Positions 43,114 to 56,961 of a DNA stretch of 64,000 nt are shown here, piece after piece. This DNA is from Cranoglanis bouderius (Eukaryota; Chordata; Actinopteri; Siluriformes; Cranoglanididae): contig CM042541.1 of the NCBI GenBank assembly GCA_023630585.1, forward strand, positions 13,196,001-13,260,000, in the 5' to 3' direction. Made by a program: the position numbers and the translations under genes. The notes under the pieces are model-generated. The model had not been told where the DNA came from. It saw only the letters and a program-made list of their open reading frames with translations, and ran no database searches. Position 1 is the first letter of the stretch; every line of letters begins with the position of its first letter.

Positions 43114-44549
43114 TAGGTGCATCTGAAAAAATTTGAATATCGTGGAAAAGTTCATTTTTCCCGTAATTTAATTCAAAAAGTGGAACTTTCATATATTTTA
43201 GATTCATTACACATAAAGTGAAATATTTCAAGCCTTTTTTGTTTTAATCTTGATGATTACAGCTTACAGCTCATGGAAATCAGCAATCTAGTATCTCAAA
43301 ATATTAAAATAAACAATTTATAATACAGAAATGTCGACCTTCTGAAAAGTATATTAATTTATGCACTCAATACTTGGTTGGGGCTCCTTTTGTATGAATT
43401 GCTGCATCAATGCGGCGTAGCATGGAGGCAATCAGCCTGTGGCACTGCTGAGATGTTATGGAAGCCCAGGTTGCTTTGATAGCGGCCTTCAGCTCATCTG
43501 TATTGTTTGGTCCGGTGTCTCTCATCTTCCTCTTGACAATACCCCATAGATTCTCTATGGGGTTCAGGTCAGGTGAGTTGGCTGGCCAATCAAGCACAGT
43601 AATACCATGGTCAGCAAACTAGTTACTAGTAGTTTTGGCACTGTGGGCAAATGCCAAGTCCTGCTGGAAAAGGAAATCAACCATAAAGCTTGTCAGCAGA
43701 TGGAAGCATGAAGTGCTCTACAATCTCCTGGTAGATGCTGCATTGACTCTCGACTTGAGAAAACACAGTGGACAAACACCAGCAGATGACATGGCACCCC
43801 AAATCATCACTGACTGTGGAAACTTTACACTGGACTTCAAGCAACTTGGATTCTGTGCCTCTCCACTCTTCCTCCAGACTCTGGGACCTTGATTTCCAAA
43901 TGAAATGCAAATTTACTTTCATCTGAAAAGAGGACTTTGGACCACTGAGCAACGGTCCAGTTCTTTTTCTCCTTAGCCCAGGTAAGATGCTTCTGACGTT
44001 GTCTCTGGTTCAGGAGTGGCTTGAGACTAGGAATGCGACACTTGTAGCCCATTTCCTGGACATGTCTGTGTGTGGTGGCTCTTGATGCACTGATTCCAGC
44101 CTCAGTCCACTCCTTGTGAAGTTCCCCTAAGTTCTTGAATCGGCTTTGCTTGACAATCCTCTTAAGGCTGCCGTCATTCCTGTTGCTTGTGTACCTGTTC
44201 CTACCACACTTTTCCGTTCCAGTCAACTTTCCATGAATATTATTCCATGAATATTGTGTTTGTGTGTACTGAACCAGACTGAGAGATTAAAGGCTCAGGA
44301 AACCTTTGCAGGTGTTTTGAGTTAATTAGCTGATTAGAGCTCTTCTCTGGTTGACATTTCTGTATTATAAATTCTTTATTCTAATATTTTGAGATACTGG
44401 ATTTTTGATTTCCATGAGCTGTAAGCCATAATCATCAAGATTAAAACAAAAAAAGGCTTGCAATATTTCACTTTATGTGTAATGAATCTAGAATATATGA
44501 AAGTTCTGAAACTTTTCCACGATATTCTATTTTTTTTTAGATGCACCTG
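43114..44549 (-). mobile_element. Tc1-like element, transposase broken
   Basis: TA on both sides (43112-43113, 44550-44551). Ends are inverted (TAGGTGCATCTGAAAAAATT; AGATGCACCTG at the right), with an inner repeat ('cgtggaaaagtt' and 'aacttttccacgat'). Minus-strand frames: 44226-43837 encodes the HTH region to FSDESKFAFH (first catalytic Asp); 43597-43367 encodes LDWPANSPDLNPIENLWGIV with the terminal Glu and the C terminus. The middle, with the second Asp, is broken by frameshifts. It is inactive. Confidence 0.9.
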
Positions 44550-45189
44550 TAAATATACAATAATTTGGGAGAACGTACCATAAGTGTGTTGCCTGCACTA
44601 CAGTTACTAGTGTCTAGTGACTATGAAGTGACTCTATAGCCTCTTATGTAAGAATCACTAAAATAGAACAACTCAGCTCAGGCTGAAGTACTATGCTTAG
44701 AGTGGTACAGTTTCTTAATGGTGCTATTACCTAATGGCCCCCGATGGTAAATGAGCCATTGTGTGCATGGTTAAAGGCTTTTTTCATAATATAAAGAAAC
44801 ACTTACTTACATAAGGGCTTTTGATTCTCTAGTACAAATACTTATTGTGTTATTATTGAAGCCCTACCTTGTATCTCTCTCAATGTTCATTCACACAAAG
44901 TGTGATAAGCTACTTTACACATTTAGCTCTCATGCAAGCTGGGACACATCACAACCCATTAAGGCTTTCTCAGTTTGAGTAGACCTGCATTGCCATTACA
45001 AGCTTTATTACTCCATTCTGATTTCTTGCTCAGATCTGATCTTTCTACCTTTGATGGCTTATGTCCACAAATGTACACCTTATAGCATATTTAGGACAAA
45101 ATCCATCATTGCATCAGTGGCGATAAAATGAATGAATCAGCACAAGTTTTCACCACAAAGATATTTATTCTCTAGTAGTTGCTCAAGAG

Positions 45190-46031
45190 CAATGGTGGAT
45201 GAAGTACCTGAAAGCCACACTTGAGTAAAAATACAGATATCCTACCAGAAAATGACTTCGGTAGAAGTTAAATTCACCTTTTAGAATATTACTTGAGTAA
45301 AAGTCTTAAAGTATCTGATATTTATTATACTTAAGTATGAACAGTATTTTTTGATGTTAAATGTACTTAATTATTGAAAGTAAAAGTACAAGTAAATGCT
45401 GTTAATACAAAAAGTTTATTCTTTTTAAGCATGTACACCACCTTAAAAATGGAGCCTATAAAACAAAGTCTTCGAGCTGAAGCTCTCAAAAGGAACAAAG
45501 AGCTCAGTCTCTAGCAGCTTTGTCAGGGGTAACATGTCATTCAACTTGCCAAATTGCAAAACTTTCAGAGTAAACAACTCACCATATGGCTGACCGTCTG
45601 CCTTCTGCAGTATGGCAGAACTTTAATATTGTACTATACACAGTTTGAGCAACAAGTGTGTCACTCTCTCACCACGTCTGTCACTCGCTCTCTCGGTTTC
45701 TCCAGAGCCCGTCTTCTAGGCCTATTAGAAATTAGCATTGAACTCTCTCTCGCTCACTCTTAAAAAAACAAAAAAAACCTCTCTGGGAGAGTTGGACTGT
45801 CTGCTAATAACTAATATTGTCACTATTATCGAGTGGAACTCCTAGGCTTGAGTGGAAATTGAAACTTATCCATGGCTTTGAGAGCACTTGTTTGCGTAAT
45901 GGGATTTAACCAGTGATCTAACTTGCAAGCACCGGACCACTGATAAAAACTCAAGTAAAGGTCAGATTTTCCCACAAAATACTTAAGTATTGTAATGAAG
46001 TATTATTACATTACGTTACATTACACCACTG
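45190..46031. mobile_element. Non-autonomous hAT element (842 bp)
   Basis: Ends CAATGGTG and CACCACTG are inverted with one mismatch. Flanks CTCAAGAG (45182-45189) and CTCAAGAA (46032-46039) form an 8-bp duplication with one change, diagnostic of hAT. The interior repeats ACTTGAGTAAAAGT-like motifs and has no transposase. Confidence 0.82.
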
Positions 46032-46391
46032 CTCAAGAACCGGCAAAAAAAAACCCAGATGCATAGCTTTAGATTATGATTTTATCAGCTACTGCCATCT
46101 CTATGTGGGTAAAGGAGAGGATCCAACAGTTTGAGTCTGAATATACAACATAAAGAAAAACAAACAAACATGAATTTCCATCTGACAGTTCCTATTTTAG
46201 TGGCATGGGCATGTATCAAATATGTGTCCAACCTAGAACATATAAAAGCGACTCAAATCTCATTAAAAAGATCAGATTTTTGTGTTCATACAGGTTTGAA
46301 AAAAGACAAGAATAGAGGACTTTGTGTGACCCAATTTGCCACAGATGTGTTCTCCCAGTGGAGCTTTCATTAGAATGCTTTGTACCTTGAG

Positions 46392-46492
<101 letters not shown>

Positions 46493-47148
46493 CGGCCCAT
46501 AATATCTGCGCTCAATGTGCTGCTCTGTCAACATGTCAAACAATAATATCATGCACAATGCAGCATAGGGTGTATCACAAAGAGGTGTATTAGGGCAGAA
46601 ATAATTACATCTAAATCATATTCTCATTCCTTGTGGAATCTGAATTTCAAATTCAGTTCTCAGAGATATGAAACATGCTGACCTAATTAGGTCCTAGGAG
46701 AATCCAATTTTCTGACTTCTTCTCAAAACATTTTTCATCATTATCAGCAACAGGAAACACAAACAAAAAAAAAAAACCCAGCCTGGTAATATGGCAAACT
46801 GAACACAATTACACATTGAAGGAGATAGAAAGCTGGTGGATGGGAAACTAGCATCCAGTCTGTAAAAATAAGAAACCAATGTCTTTTATGCATCCACTTG
46901 GATTGTGACAACGTCTTTTTGTAGCCTACATAATGGTCAGTGGGTTAATCGAGTGAGGCTGCCATCTCTTCTGAAAAGGAGGCAGCCAAGTCTCAGAACT
47001 GGGGTTTCACTGTCATTATTAACACATTACACATGGGAGGAATTGAAAGGGATAAGCTAAGTAATTGAACCAATGTGATGAGAGAAGAGGCACTGCCACT
47101 TTGTCCTGTAATCACAGACAGTCTAGCACTTACATCCAGACATGTGAA

Positions 47149-47154
<6 letters not shown>

Positions 47155-47231
<77 letters not shown>
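47155..47231. repeat. (CA)n microsatellite
   Basis: About 38 uninterrupted CA units. Confidence 0.95.
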
Positions 47232-47233
<2 letters not shown>

Positions 47234-47613
47234 CCCGTCGGCACTGAGGCGCACACAGAAGAGGGAATAGCATTATCCACAGTTGCCAGGGATCAGCAAA
47301 ATTTCCAGCCCAACTATATCTCAAAAAACACACAAAATATTTGAAACTAGCCCAAAAAACCCGACACTGGAAAAGGAAGACAGATTTTTTTTTTTCCTCA
47401 GCCGTTGCATGGGAAACAAGGTCACAGTGCTGCACAAACCAAATGAGAAAGGAAATAAGGCTATCTGACAGGGGGGGAAAAAACAGAAAACGAAAGCAAA
47501 GTCAGACATGGCAAACACAGACCAGAAAACACACAACAAAAGCCTGATCCGGACAGGATTCAATTTACCTGGGGTCCTGGGGTTATTTCTAATTTTACAG
47601 GTGCTAATCTGTG

Positions 47614-47964
47614 CAGTCCCTCCAGGATTTCGTGATTTCGCAATCACAGAAATTAATGCAAAATCAATCAAACTCCGCAATTATTCGGAGGAGCGTGCAA
47701 TTTTTTTAACCGCAGATTTGGGCCAAGATGTGTCATGTGATGTCATCACAACACCCTTTTCGATTCACGTGCGTCGAACATGAGTACAGCTAAAAGGTCT
47801 TATTTACCAACAAACAGCACTGTGAAAGACAATTTCGCGCAATTGCGATTTTGCCAATTCATGTAGTTTTCTGCAAAAAAGTTTGCAACTCCGCAAGTTG
47901 CATCGAAAATTTTGAAAAAGGAATCACAAAAAAAACCCCTGCGAAATCCTGTATGGACGGTCTG
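47614..47964. mobile_element. Short inverted-repeat element, hAT-like
   Basis: Left end CAGTCCCTCCAGGATTTCGT and right end CGAAATCCTGTATGGACGGT are inverted copies with a 3-base offset. The body has many 'tttgcga'/'gcaatt' motifs. An 8-bp duplication is not visible, so the superfamily is a guess from the CAG ends. Confidence 0.55.
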
Positions 47965-50958
47965 TGACTTTTTTTCGGTCTGGATCAGCTAGAAAATTAC
48001 AGGCTGAATAACCCACTGTTTTGCGAAAAGTTGCCTGATCATTTTAGTCTCGTCTGGATACACATGCCCGTTATTTTCTATGCAGAGGTCACCTCGTGTC
48101 GGAAAAAAAAGATGTTTGACTGCTGAGATGTGCTGTATTCAGTGACCCTCTCCCAGATATTAAACACTTCCTGAATCACAAAATCAAAAATGGATGCTTT
48201 AGAAGAGGCACTCAACCGTATACTTGGTCTGGGTGGTAAAACCTCGACTACACATACTTTCTTTCTTCTCTAGAAAGCATTTTCTGGAGAAGAAAGAAAA
48301 TAAAATCATTAAGAAACGTGAGATTCAGCTGATTAAAGGAGCCATTATAATGGCAGCTACAGATATAAAGCACTTCAAATTCACACATGCACAATATCAT
48401 CAACCTTTAATTTTCTATAAATAATGACTAGTTGTATCACTGGCAGTTCACTGCCAGCATGTTGAATGCTGATAAATTAATACTGTAAATGTTTTCATTG
48501 TTTATATTCAAACTGCATCATTTACAGTTAATTTATCAGCATTTAACATTAGATAATTAAGGAACTGAGCAAGTGTTACAAACATCTGGGTTCATGTGGT
48601 AATTTTATTGCTGTCCAGATGGAAGAGTTTTTTCACTGAGCAGATGTGTAAAAACATTTATTACAGACGTCCGTCTGATAAACTAATGCAATCCGAATAG
48701 GGCTCAGTAGTGTTGGCAGAAAACTGAGAATGAGACAGAGAAATATGCATGTGAACCTGAGGAGCTCACCAAATGATGTACAGTTATGAATAAGAGTGAT
48801 AGTAGTTTGCGAAGATATGGGAAGTGGATGTGGTTTCAGACTGGGGATTCTGGGATTTGGAGTTGCATGGAATGAATTACTGATAGACTTCATAGGCTTC
48901 ATTGATACTACAATATTAAAGTTTATAATATTTGGTTACATATCAGTAGTTATCAAAGTTAAGGAGTGACCAAAGAAGATTGCAAACCAAATTACCACAG
49001 GTTAGGAAACCTAGGAAAAAATACTTTGTTCAAATAATAAAAGCTGATACTTTTAGAAAAGTGAAAAATGAAGGGAAAAAAACAGCATAATATTTCTTGC
49101 CTTTGACACTTGAATGGACTGGCAGACCTGAAGTCACATGGGGAGCAAAGAAAATCACAAAGCCAGCTAGGATCATAAATGGTTAGAGGCAACCAAGATA
49201 CATAATAGCTGAGAGCATCCTCACTAATAAATATCAATCATACTATCACAGATGCTCAAGCTCATATTATTGCAAGTGAGCACTAGAGATTCCAGTGTCC
49301 TGTCACGCATTTAACATTCTCTGTTTTGTAGATGAGACTGAATGGCGCTGTGTCTCCTGTATACACAGCATCAGCAGGAGATGTAAGGCTTAGGGCAGAG
49401 TGGATAGAGATAATGCTGTGTCAGAGGCCAACCTAAAATTAAAGCGCAGAGGGAAGCAGAGACAGGGCTAGAATAGATACAGGCCATGTCATTATTAAAA
49501 TGAGAGACAATATGGTTTTATTTTAGCTCACTTAAAAGGCACCAGGAATATGCCAGGAAATTAAAAAAAAAAAAATTTAAAAAAAAGGGAAAAATGAACC
49601 AATGGTCAGGGCTCTGATTTTATCAAAAGCTCTGAGGAAACTGAAAAGTAAAGCTGACACAGCTGGCTGATTAGGGTAAAAGAGATGGTCAGGTAGAAAT
49701 CTGATTATATAGAAAAAGCTGATGTGCTTTGTGGACCACAATGCAGAGGTGCCAACATTGCTAAAAAGAAAATCCTAGCAGGGAGAGGAAAAAAAGTATT
49801 TTACCATAAAACTACTGGTGTGGCTTTGCGGCTGCCAAGATCTTGTTTTATAGCAAATAATCTGAATTAAATCTAATAAAGTGCAGACAGTGTGTCTATG
49901 ATGACTCGTTTCTATTGTAAGATATACTGCAAAGATTGGAAGAGGGAAACGGGGTTATGGAGTGGATAATGTCCGTACATCAGAAATATTTGTTAAATAC
50001 TTGTTCCCCCCTGAAAAGGCTGAGAAGCTGCAGATGCCCAAATTTTTTCTGCCAGTTTCAGGTCTTTTGTGTGGGTTTTTTTAATGGGATCAACCCTGGT
50101 TAATGATATTACCTCAAACACAGTTGAACAAAGTTAAATCTAAAACTGCTCAAAATGAGCTCCACTGTAAGGTGTATGACTGTATGTTGTTGACTCTTTA
50201 CTGGGTTTCTCTAAAAAAAAATCACTAGATGGAAGCCTATAGCATAAATCAAGTGTGATAGCCTCTGAAATGAATTTTGTTTGAGACTTTGCGCCACTAA
50301 AATCTATGGTCTCGAGCCGCTGCTGGTCGCAGAGCACCGTGTTGAACACTAAAAGTTAAGAGGAGTCCTTTTTTGTTTTGTTTTTTTAGAAGCATAAATC
50401 TAATACATAATCTAATAAATAATCTTATACAGAATTACTTACATACAACCTCCCTAATGCAACACCTATCATTTTTCCAAAGCTAAAATTCTGACTGTGT
50501 AATTACTTCTTGGAAAACTTTATAGTATCTAAACCCAGCACAAACATTTAGAATGGTGTTCCAACAGGGCGTCCATGAATGGAACAATAAAATCTGTGAA
50601 TATCTAAAAAGGCTGCGTTCTTGTGTTCACCCTCCTCCCCATCATGACCACCTGCTCCCTCTTGGAGGATTTTTGTGTTGGAGGGAATAATGAATGCATC
50701 TCATGGGGATGCAGTTGAAATATTTTTTTAATGAATAAATCTGATGGAGTAGAGTGGCCAGGGGGTTGTTTGGCTTGGCAGCAATGCTTAGCTAGCCCCA
50801 GTCAATAAGAACCAGGCACAGCTTCCCATTCTATCATCCAGAGAGATTGCATGTCTGTTGTGAGCAGCCAACAGTTTGGTCAGAAGTCTTTGCTCCCTCA
50901 CTGTTTATTTGTCAGGAAGGTTGCAACCTTAAAGCCAACTTGTGTTTGACTTGAGCTA

Positions 50959-51023
<65 letters not shown>

Positions 51024-52685
51024 GGACTGAGTAGATATGCTGCCTTCTTTAGATTTCCCAGACCAAAGATTTACATAGGAGTGTTTAATTTTGTGTATGA
51101 CTTAAAATGTCATTATATACAACTATGGCTTTTTAATGCAACTTACATTCACTAAATTCTCTTTTTATTGTTATTTAAATAAGCATTCAACTGGCTTCAC
51201 TCAAACCGAAATGTAACACCTCTTGCTGAGATACTGCTTTCTGCTCTGGGTGTCACTGGTCCAAGGGCAGACACGGTTTCAGGCTCTACCATATTTGTTG
51301 CCTCAGCTGTATCTGTAAACAAACTCTATTATGTGTAAGTTGTGAAACTTGTGTAATAATGGGAACATGCACTCAGACTAAATATACAGAGTTTACAGAT
51401 CCTGACTGCCATTCTCTGGTCTCCAATATTTCTGTCAGAGGCCTTTCCCCTGCAAATAATGAATTCTCTGTGGCATTATCTATCTATTGTTCCCTCCAGA
51501 AGCCCATCTAATGGATGCTGAAAGAGGGGATTGCAATGAATAGAGGGGGGATACTGGGCTCAGATACTGTAGCTGCACTCTACGTTCCACTGCAGTGCTA
51601 TGGAAAGCTACTTAACATAAATAACCCTCTGCATCGATAGGAAGAGAGAAATCAGATCAATCCCAAACTGTGCATGGCCAGGGCCAAATAAATCATTAAG
51701 AAAAGCAAGATTCAGCAGGCCCTTGCCCAGGCCACTATATTAGATAGTAAGTAGATAGAAGATAGAAGTATAAGTACATAGAACAGATGTATTATTTCAT
51801 AACCTAATATTTTAGAAACCTTTTAACCATTTGCTATTCAGATATAAATTAAACCAAATAAAAACCCTATGCATTGTGTCTGCAATATATCAAGGAGACA
51901 AAGTGGATATAAAAAGGGCTACTTAAAATACAAAAAACTAGTTTTCCTTTTACATATCATTGCTAATGTTAAAAATTCTTTCAGACTAACATCTCGTACT
52001 GCTGTAGGAAAACCTCTATCCGCTTCATTAAAGGCTGAAAAACCAACATAGACTGAAGCAAGCTGCAAATGTGAATTCTTTCCATTGCAACAAATTTGAG
52101 CAAATAAAAAATGTGATTGTGATTAATTGCACAAAATAACATGATTAATCATGATGAAATATTCTGAGTCTGCCAGCCCTAGTATTTAAGAAACATTTTA
52201 CATACAGTAATACTGTAACTACTGCATATAATATAATATAATATAATATAATAAAACTGGACATGAAATATGAAAAGCATTTTTAGTTTCAAGCTGAAGT
52301 AATAAGCTGAAGTTAACTGAAATAAACATAAAGAAAAGACAAATGTGACATATGGTGAACATTAATAAACCTCTGTGTGACTCCAGGATTTGCTCATTCC
52401 TGGGCCAGCATCAGTATTCTCTCTACAGCTCCCTTTACACCGGCAATATTCATCTCTATAACACAAACATCTGTGTCCACCTGCTAATCTCTTCATCTCT
52501 ACTGTGTCTTTTTGCATCCTTACACCAGAGGAAATGGATGGCACAGAGGCCCTGGGCTGGTGTGCTAATGAGAAACACAGGTGTTTTCCAGATGTCACCA
52601 TCACAAATTTCCCACACCAAGGCTGAACCAGCTGATGCTGCTCACCGCTAGCGCCACACTTTGGGACACTCATTCTAATCTGCTA
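47965..52685. other. Long non-coding stretch, no identified element
   Basis: AT-rich. Holds a 58-base poly(A) run at 50962-51019 and a short (ATAAT)n run near 52230. Frames of 60-100 codons occur but have no homologous domain, no splice-supported extension and no codon bias. Nothing else is recognisable by eye. Confidence 0.5.
50962..51019. repeat. 58-base poly(A) tract
   Basis: Pure A. No coding sequence or LINE/SINE body is recognisable immediately upstream, so it is not obviously the tail of a retroposed copy. The length may be imprecise in the assembly. Confidence 0.9.
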
Positions 52686-54271
52686 CAGTGGGGAAAAAGT
52701 ATTTGATCCCCTGCTGATTTTGTACGTTTGCCCACTGACAAAGAAATGATCAGTCTATAATTTTAATGGTAGGTGTATTTTAACAGTGAGAGACAGAATA
52801 ACAACAAAAAAATCCAGAAAAACACATTTCAAAAAAGTTATAAATTGATTTGCATTTTAATGAGTGAAATAAGTATTTGACTCCTTCGACTTAGTACTTG
52901 GTGGCAAAACCCTTGTTGGCAATCACAGAGGTCAGACGTTTCTTGTAGTTGGCCACCGGGTTTGCACACATCTCAAGTGGGATTTTGTCCCACTCCTCTT
53001 TGCAGATCCTCTCCAAGTCATTAAGGTCTCGAGGCTGACATTTGGCAACTCGAACCTTCAGATCCCTCCACAGATTTTCTATGGAATTAAGGTCTGGAGA
53101 CTGACTAGGCCACTCCAGGACCTTAATGTGCTCCTTCTTGAGCCACTCCTTTGTTGCCTTGGCTGTGTGTTTTGGGTCATTGTCATGCTGGAATACCCAT
53201 CCATGACCCATTTTCAATGCCCTGGCTGAGGGAAGGAGGTTCTCACCCAAGATATGACGGTACATGGCCCCGTCCATCGTCCCTTTGATGCGGTGCAGTT
53301 GTCCTGTCCCCTTAGCAGATAAACACCCCCAAAGCATAATGTTTCCACCTCCATGTTTGATGGTGGGGATGGTGTTCTTGGGGTCATAGACAGCATTCCT
53401 CCTCCTCCAAACACGGCGAGTTGAGTTGATGCCAAAGAGCTCGATTTTGGTCTCATCTGACCACAACACTTTCACGCAGTTCTCCTCTGAATCATTCAGG
53501 CAAACTTCAGATGGGTCTGTACATGTGCTTTCTTGAGCAGGGTTGACCTTGCAGGCACTGCAGGATTTCAGTCCCTCACGGCGTAGTGTGTTACCAATTG
53601 TTTTCTTGGTGAATATGGTCCCTGCTGCCTTGAGATCATTAACAAGATCCTTCCATGTAGTTCTGGGCTGATTCCTCACCGTTCTCATGATCACTGAAAC
53701 TCCACGAGCTGAGATCTTGCATGGAGCCCCAGACCGAGGGAGACTGACAGTTATTTTGTGTTTCTTCCATTTGCGAATAATCGCACCAACTGTTGTTACC
53801 TTCTCACCAAGCTGCTTGGCAATGGTCTTGTAGCCCATTCCAGCCTTGTGTAGGTCTACAATCTTGTTCCTGACATCCTTGGACAGCTCTTTGGTCTTGG
53901 CCATGGTGGAGAGTTTGGAATCTGATTGATTGATTGCTTCTGTGGACAGTTGTCTTTTATAAAGGTAACAAGCTGAGATTAGGAGCACTCCCTTTAAGAG
54001 AGTGCTCCTAATCTCAGCTCATTACCTGTGTAAAAGACACCTGGGAGCCAGAAATCTTGCTGATTGATAGGGGATCAAATACTTATTTCACTCATTAAAA
54101 TGCAAATCAATTTATAACTTTTTTGAAATGCATTTTTCTGGATTTTTTTGTTGTTATTCTGTCTCTCACTGTTAAAATATACCTACCATTAAAATTATAG
54201 ACTGATCATTTCCTTGTCAATGGGCAAACGTACAAAATCAGCAGGGGATCAAATACTTTTTCCCCTCACTG
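52686..54271 (-). mobile_element. Complete Tc1-like transposon with terminal inverted repeats
   Basis: TA on both sides (52684-52685, 54272-54273). Left end CAGTGGGGAAAAAGTATTTG; right end inverted as CAGTGAGGGGAAAAAG. The inverted repeats are near-identical for about 190 bases ('gatcccctgctgattttgta' inverted at 54235). At 1586 bp it is full length for Tc1. It carries the best preserved transposase in the window. Confidence 0.95.
52891..53904 (-). CDS. Tc1-like transposase, full-length open frame (337 aa)
   Basis: Cuts and pastes the element at TA sites. Start chosen at ATG 53902-53904 (MAKTKELSKDVRNKIV), the usual family start; the frame is open 28 codons further upstream. N-terminal paired-type helix-turn-helix about 5-110 with GYKTIAKQLG; catalytic DDE residues D150 (WSDE), D241 (HDND) and E276 (IENLW), with 34 residues between the last two, i.e. 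DD34E; C terminus VIANKGFATKY. Residues about 119-137 (CKVNPAQESTCTDPSEVCLN) do not fit the family as I remember it. They look like a compensated pair of frameshifts plus a small deletion, so the enzyme is probably defective although open. SPDLNS for SPDLNP is another unusual change. Confidence 0.92.
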   Translation of the reverse strand: MAKTKELSKDVRNKIVDLHKAGMGYKTIAKQLGEKVTTVGAIIRKWKKHKITVSLPRSGAPCKISARGVSVIMRTVRNQPRTTWKDLVNDLKAAGTIFTKKTIGNTLRREGLKSCSACKVNPAQESTCTDPSEVCLNDSEENCVKVLWSDETKIELFGINSTRRVWRRRNAVYDPKNTIPTIKHGGGNIMLWGCLSAKGTGQLHRIKGTMDGAMYRHILGENLLPSARALKMGHGWVFQHDNDPKHTAKATKEWLKKEHIKVLEWPSQSPDLNSIENLWRDLKVRVAKCQPRDLNDLERICKEEWDKIPLEMCANPVANYKKRLTSVIANKGFATKY

Positions 54272-54779
54272 TATATTAGTGTAATGGAATGGAGAGGTTG
54301 AATTGCTTTGATTGTAGTGATCTAGCCTCTCAGGGAAACCTTGAGTTCGACAGTATATGCTGTAATGAGATAAAGACCAACAATGACCTATCTAGTTTGA
54401 ATTTCCCCCTGTTTTAATTTTAATCATAGCACTAGCAAAGTAATAGATCAGATTTTTTGAGGTTCTGATTCCAGACAGGACAAATGTGTTATTATACTAT
54501 TATTCTTCTAAGTACGTCTCAGACGGAATAAGATTTTCAGATATACAGTATGTAAGTAATGTTGATGGAAGATGTCTGTAGTAATTATGTTAGATTTGCA
54601 TGGAATAAACAATCTTTTCAAGATTGTTTAAAGTTGTCAAAGTTGTGCTAAATCATTAGTAGGTCACATAACCATGACTTAGCATTTACATAAAACCCCC
54701 AGAGGCAGTCCTCCTCTGAAAAGTCCTTTAAATGTTGTCTATATTTTACTGTTCTGCATTTTTAAATTAAATAACCTTT

Positions 54780-55115
54780 AAATAACCTCCACTCTTCTGG
54801 GAAGGCTTTCCACTAGATTTTGGAGCGTGGCTATAGGGATTTGCTCATTCAGCCACAAGAGCATTAGTGAAATCAGGTACTGAAGTCAGGCAAGAAGGCC
54901 TGGGACACAGTCGGAGTTCCAGTTCATCCCAAAGAAATTTCTTCATGAAACTCACTTTGTGCACAGCGGCATTGTCATGATTGGAAGGTTTGGGCCTCTT
55001 AGTTCCAGTGAAGGGAAATTGTAATGCTACAGCATACAAAGACATCCTACACAATTGTTTGCTTCAGACATGCAGTTTGGGGAAGAACCACATATGGGTG
55101 TGACGGTCAGGTGTC
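54780..55115 (-). mobile_element. Tc1-like fragment with transposase scrap
   Basis: 'ctcttctgggaaggctttcc' and 'ttccagttcatcccaaag' are antisense transposase segments of the fish 'tacactatatggccaaa' Tc1 family. The terminal repeat part ('cacatatgggtgtgacggtc', 'aggtgtccaca') follows at about 55090-55120. The 5' half is missing, and it is interrupted by stops. Confidence 0.6.
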
Positions 55116-55259
55116 CACAAAATGCAATCTGTGCACTCTGATGCCTGGACTGGACAGACTGAAGTACATGAATTGTCAGGCACATTTTGAATGATGAGGT
55201 GGCAGGTTGTGGGTGATATACGGTCAGATCCTAATTGATAAATCACAGTACTGCCCTGA

Positions 55260-56918
55260 TCTTACACATGTTGGGAGTGCCGGGTTCAGAACCAATAATT
55301 AGGGTCTTGTAGGCATATATTAATTTTGATTTTCTTAACAAATTGCAAGAAACTGTGTTATTGTGAAGATAAATAATAATTTCACAAATTATTTAGAAAT
55401 ATATTTATACTCATTATTTATAGGTTAGTTTCATGTTTGGCATGACATTTTGAGTGTATACATTTTTTCTAAAATATTGTCACAAACCTGTCAGACAGTG
55501 GTGCTGGGACATACATGTCCTTTGCCAATGTTTCTTGTGCAAGAGATGATAATACTCTGATTTGGGGAAACTCTTCCCCGTTGAGACATTTAAAGAAATA
55601 TATACGATAATGGAGTAAGTATAATGTCCAGCATTAAAACAAATCTATTTTCCATTTATGATCCAGAACTTGGTCCGTCAGCATCAGCCACCACCAAGCC
55701 ATAAAAAGTATTTATATTATGAGCCCATAATAACATTTCAAGCAGATTATAGCTGATAATAGAAGAAGTATGGCTCACAATGTGTACTGCATTTAGGGTA
55801 GTGTCTAACTGAATAGCCTCAATCAAAAATAACTTCTTAAAGTTCATCTTTGCATTGGATATAATTACTCTTTGAAGTAAACAAGTAAGCTCTGGGCCAA
55901 GGGAGCTTAGCACACAAGCTCTAGCCCCCTGTCCAATCTGTGTTGGTTTGTGTTAAGAGTTAGAGTTCAGAGTGTATAGAGCTGGATATAGAAAATGATT
56001 AGGATGGCTATATTTAACCACTGTAATCATGGTCACAAGGCATGTCTGCAAGGCACTGAAGTTTCCCTTGCCAGGAAAAGCTTTTGAATGACTATTGTGT
56101 CAGCTGTATCATCTAGAGGCTGATCCTCTATAATAGCAAGTGAGTTGTTGTTCCACAGCTTACCCCCTCTATCAGTGTTTATCAGTCCTGGTCCGGGAAT
56201 ACCTTCTGCCCTGTACATTATGGTGTTTTACTTGCTCCCAACTCACCTGATTCAGCTTATTCTGCTAATCAGCAAGCCTAAACTAGGTTGAAACACCTTT
56301 AATATTTAAAACTTAAATGTTTAAAATAAGCAAGTTTTAAAAAAAATATAGCAAACGTATGTTACTAATAAGTAATGATTACAGGCTGTTTGTTAACACT
56401 TTCCCTTGCACCTTTAAAGACAACCTGAAATCAATTGAAGCTTTTTGAATCACTTAAAAGGCAATTTGTCTTTATCTTCCATTCTACATTCCATCTACTG
56501 CGACTTTTGCTCTAAATTGATTTTTTGACCATAGGTTTAAGAAACCTTGATGTTGGATTGGGCTGAGATTGATGCCGATTTTCCCCATCGAGCTGAACTG
56601 AACTCAGTGTGATCCATGTGATCCATTTATATTTCACACTTATCAAGTCTTTGAAATTTACCAGTGAACCGCAGCTTTTCAGTTTTTTTTTCTAGTTACA
56701 GGCCCAAATGCAGTGCATATAGAGTGAATTTGTTGATTTTATTTTTTCATTTAATTCATTTAATTAATCTGCTGATCTCTTTCATGACACCTACAATGAC
56801 GGCAGACACCATGGTGCAAGCAACATATCAGCCAAAGGGAACATGGCTTAGCTGTGTTATACAGTGTATATATAAATATACAATTTATATATTGAGTATA
56901 ATAATACTCTAATAATAT

Positions 56919-56961
<43 letters not shown>

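Noticed and set aside
48633..48902. Minus-strand frame starting MKPMKSISNSF as a beta-2-type PPP2R2B N terminus
   Set aside because: It has no similarity to the known alternative N terminus that I remember (MKCFSRY type) and no donor in the right phase.
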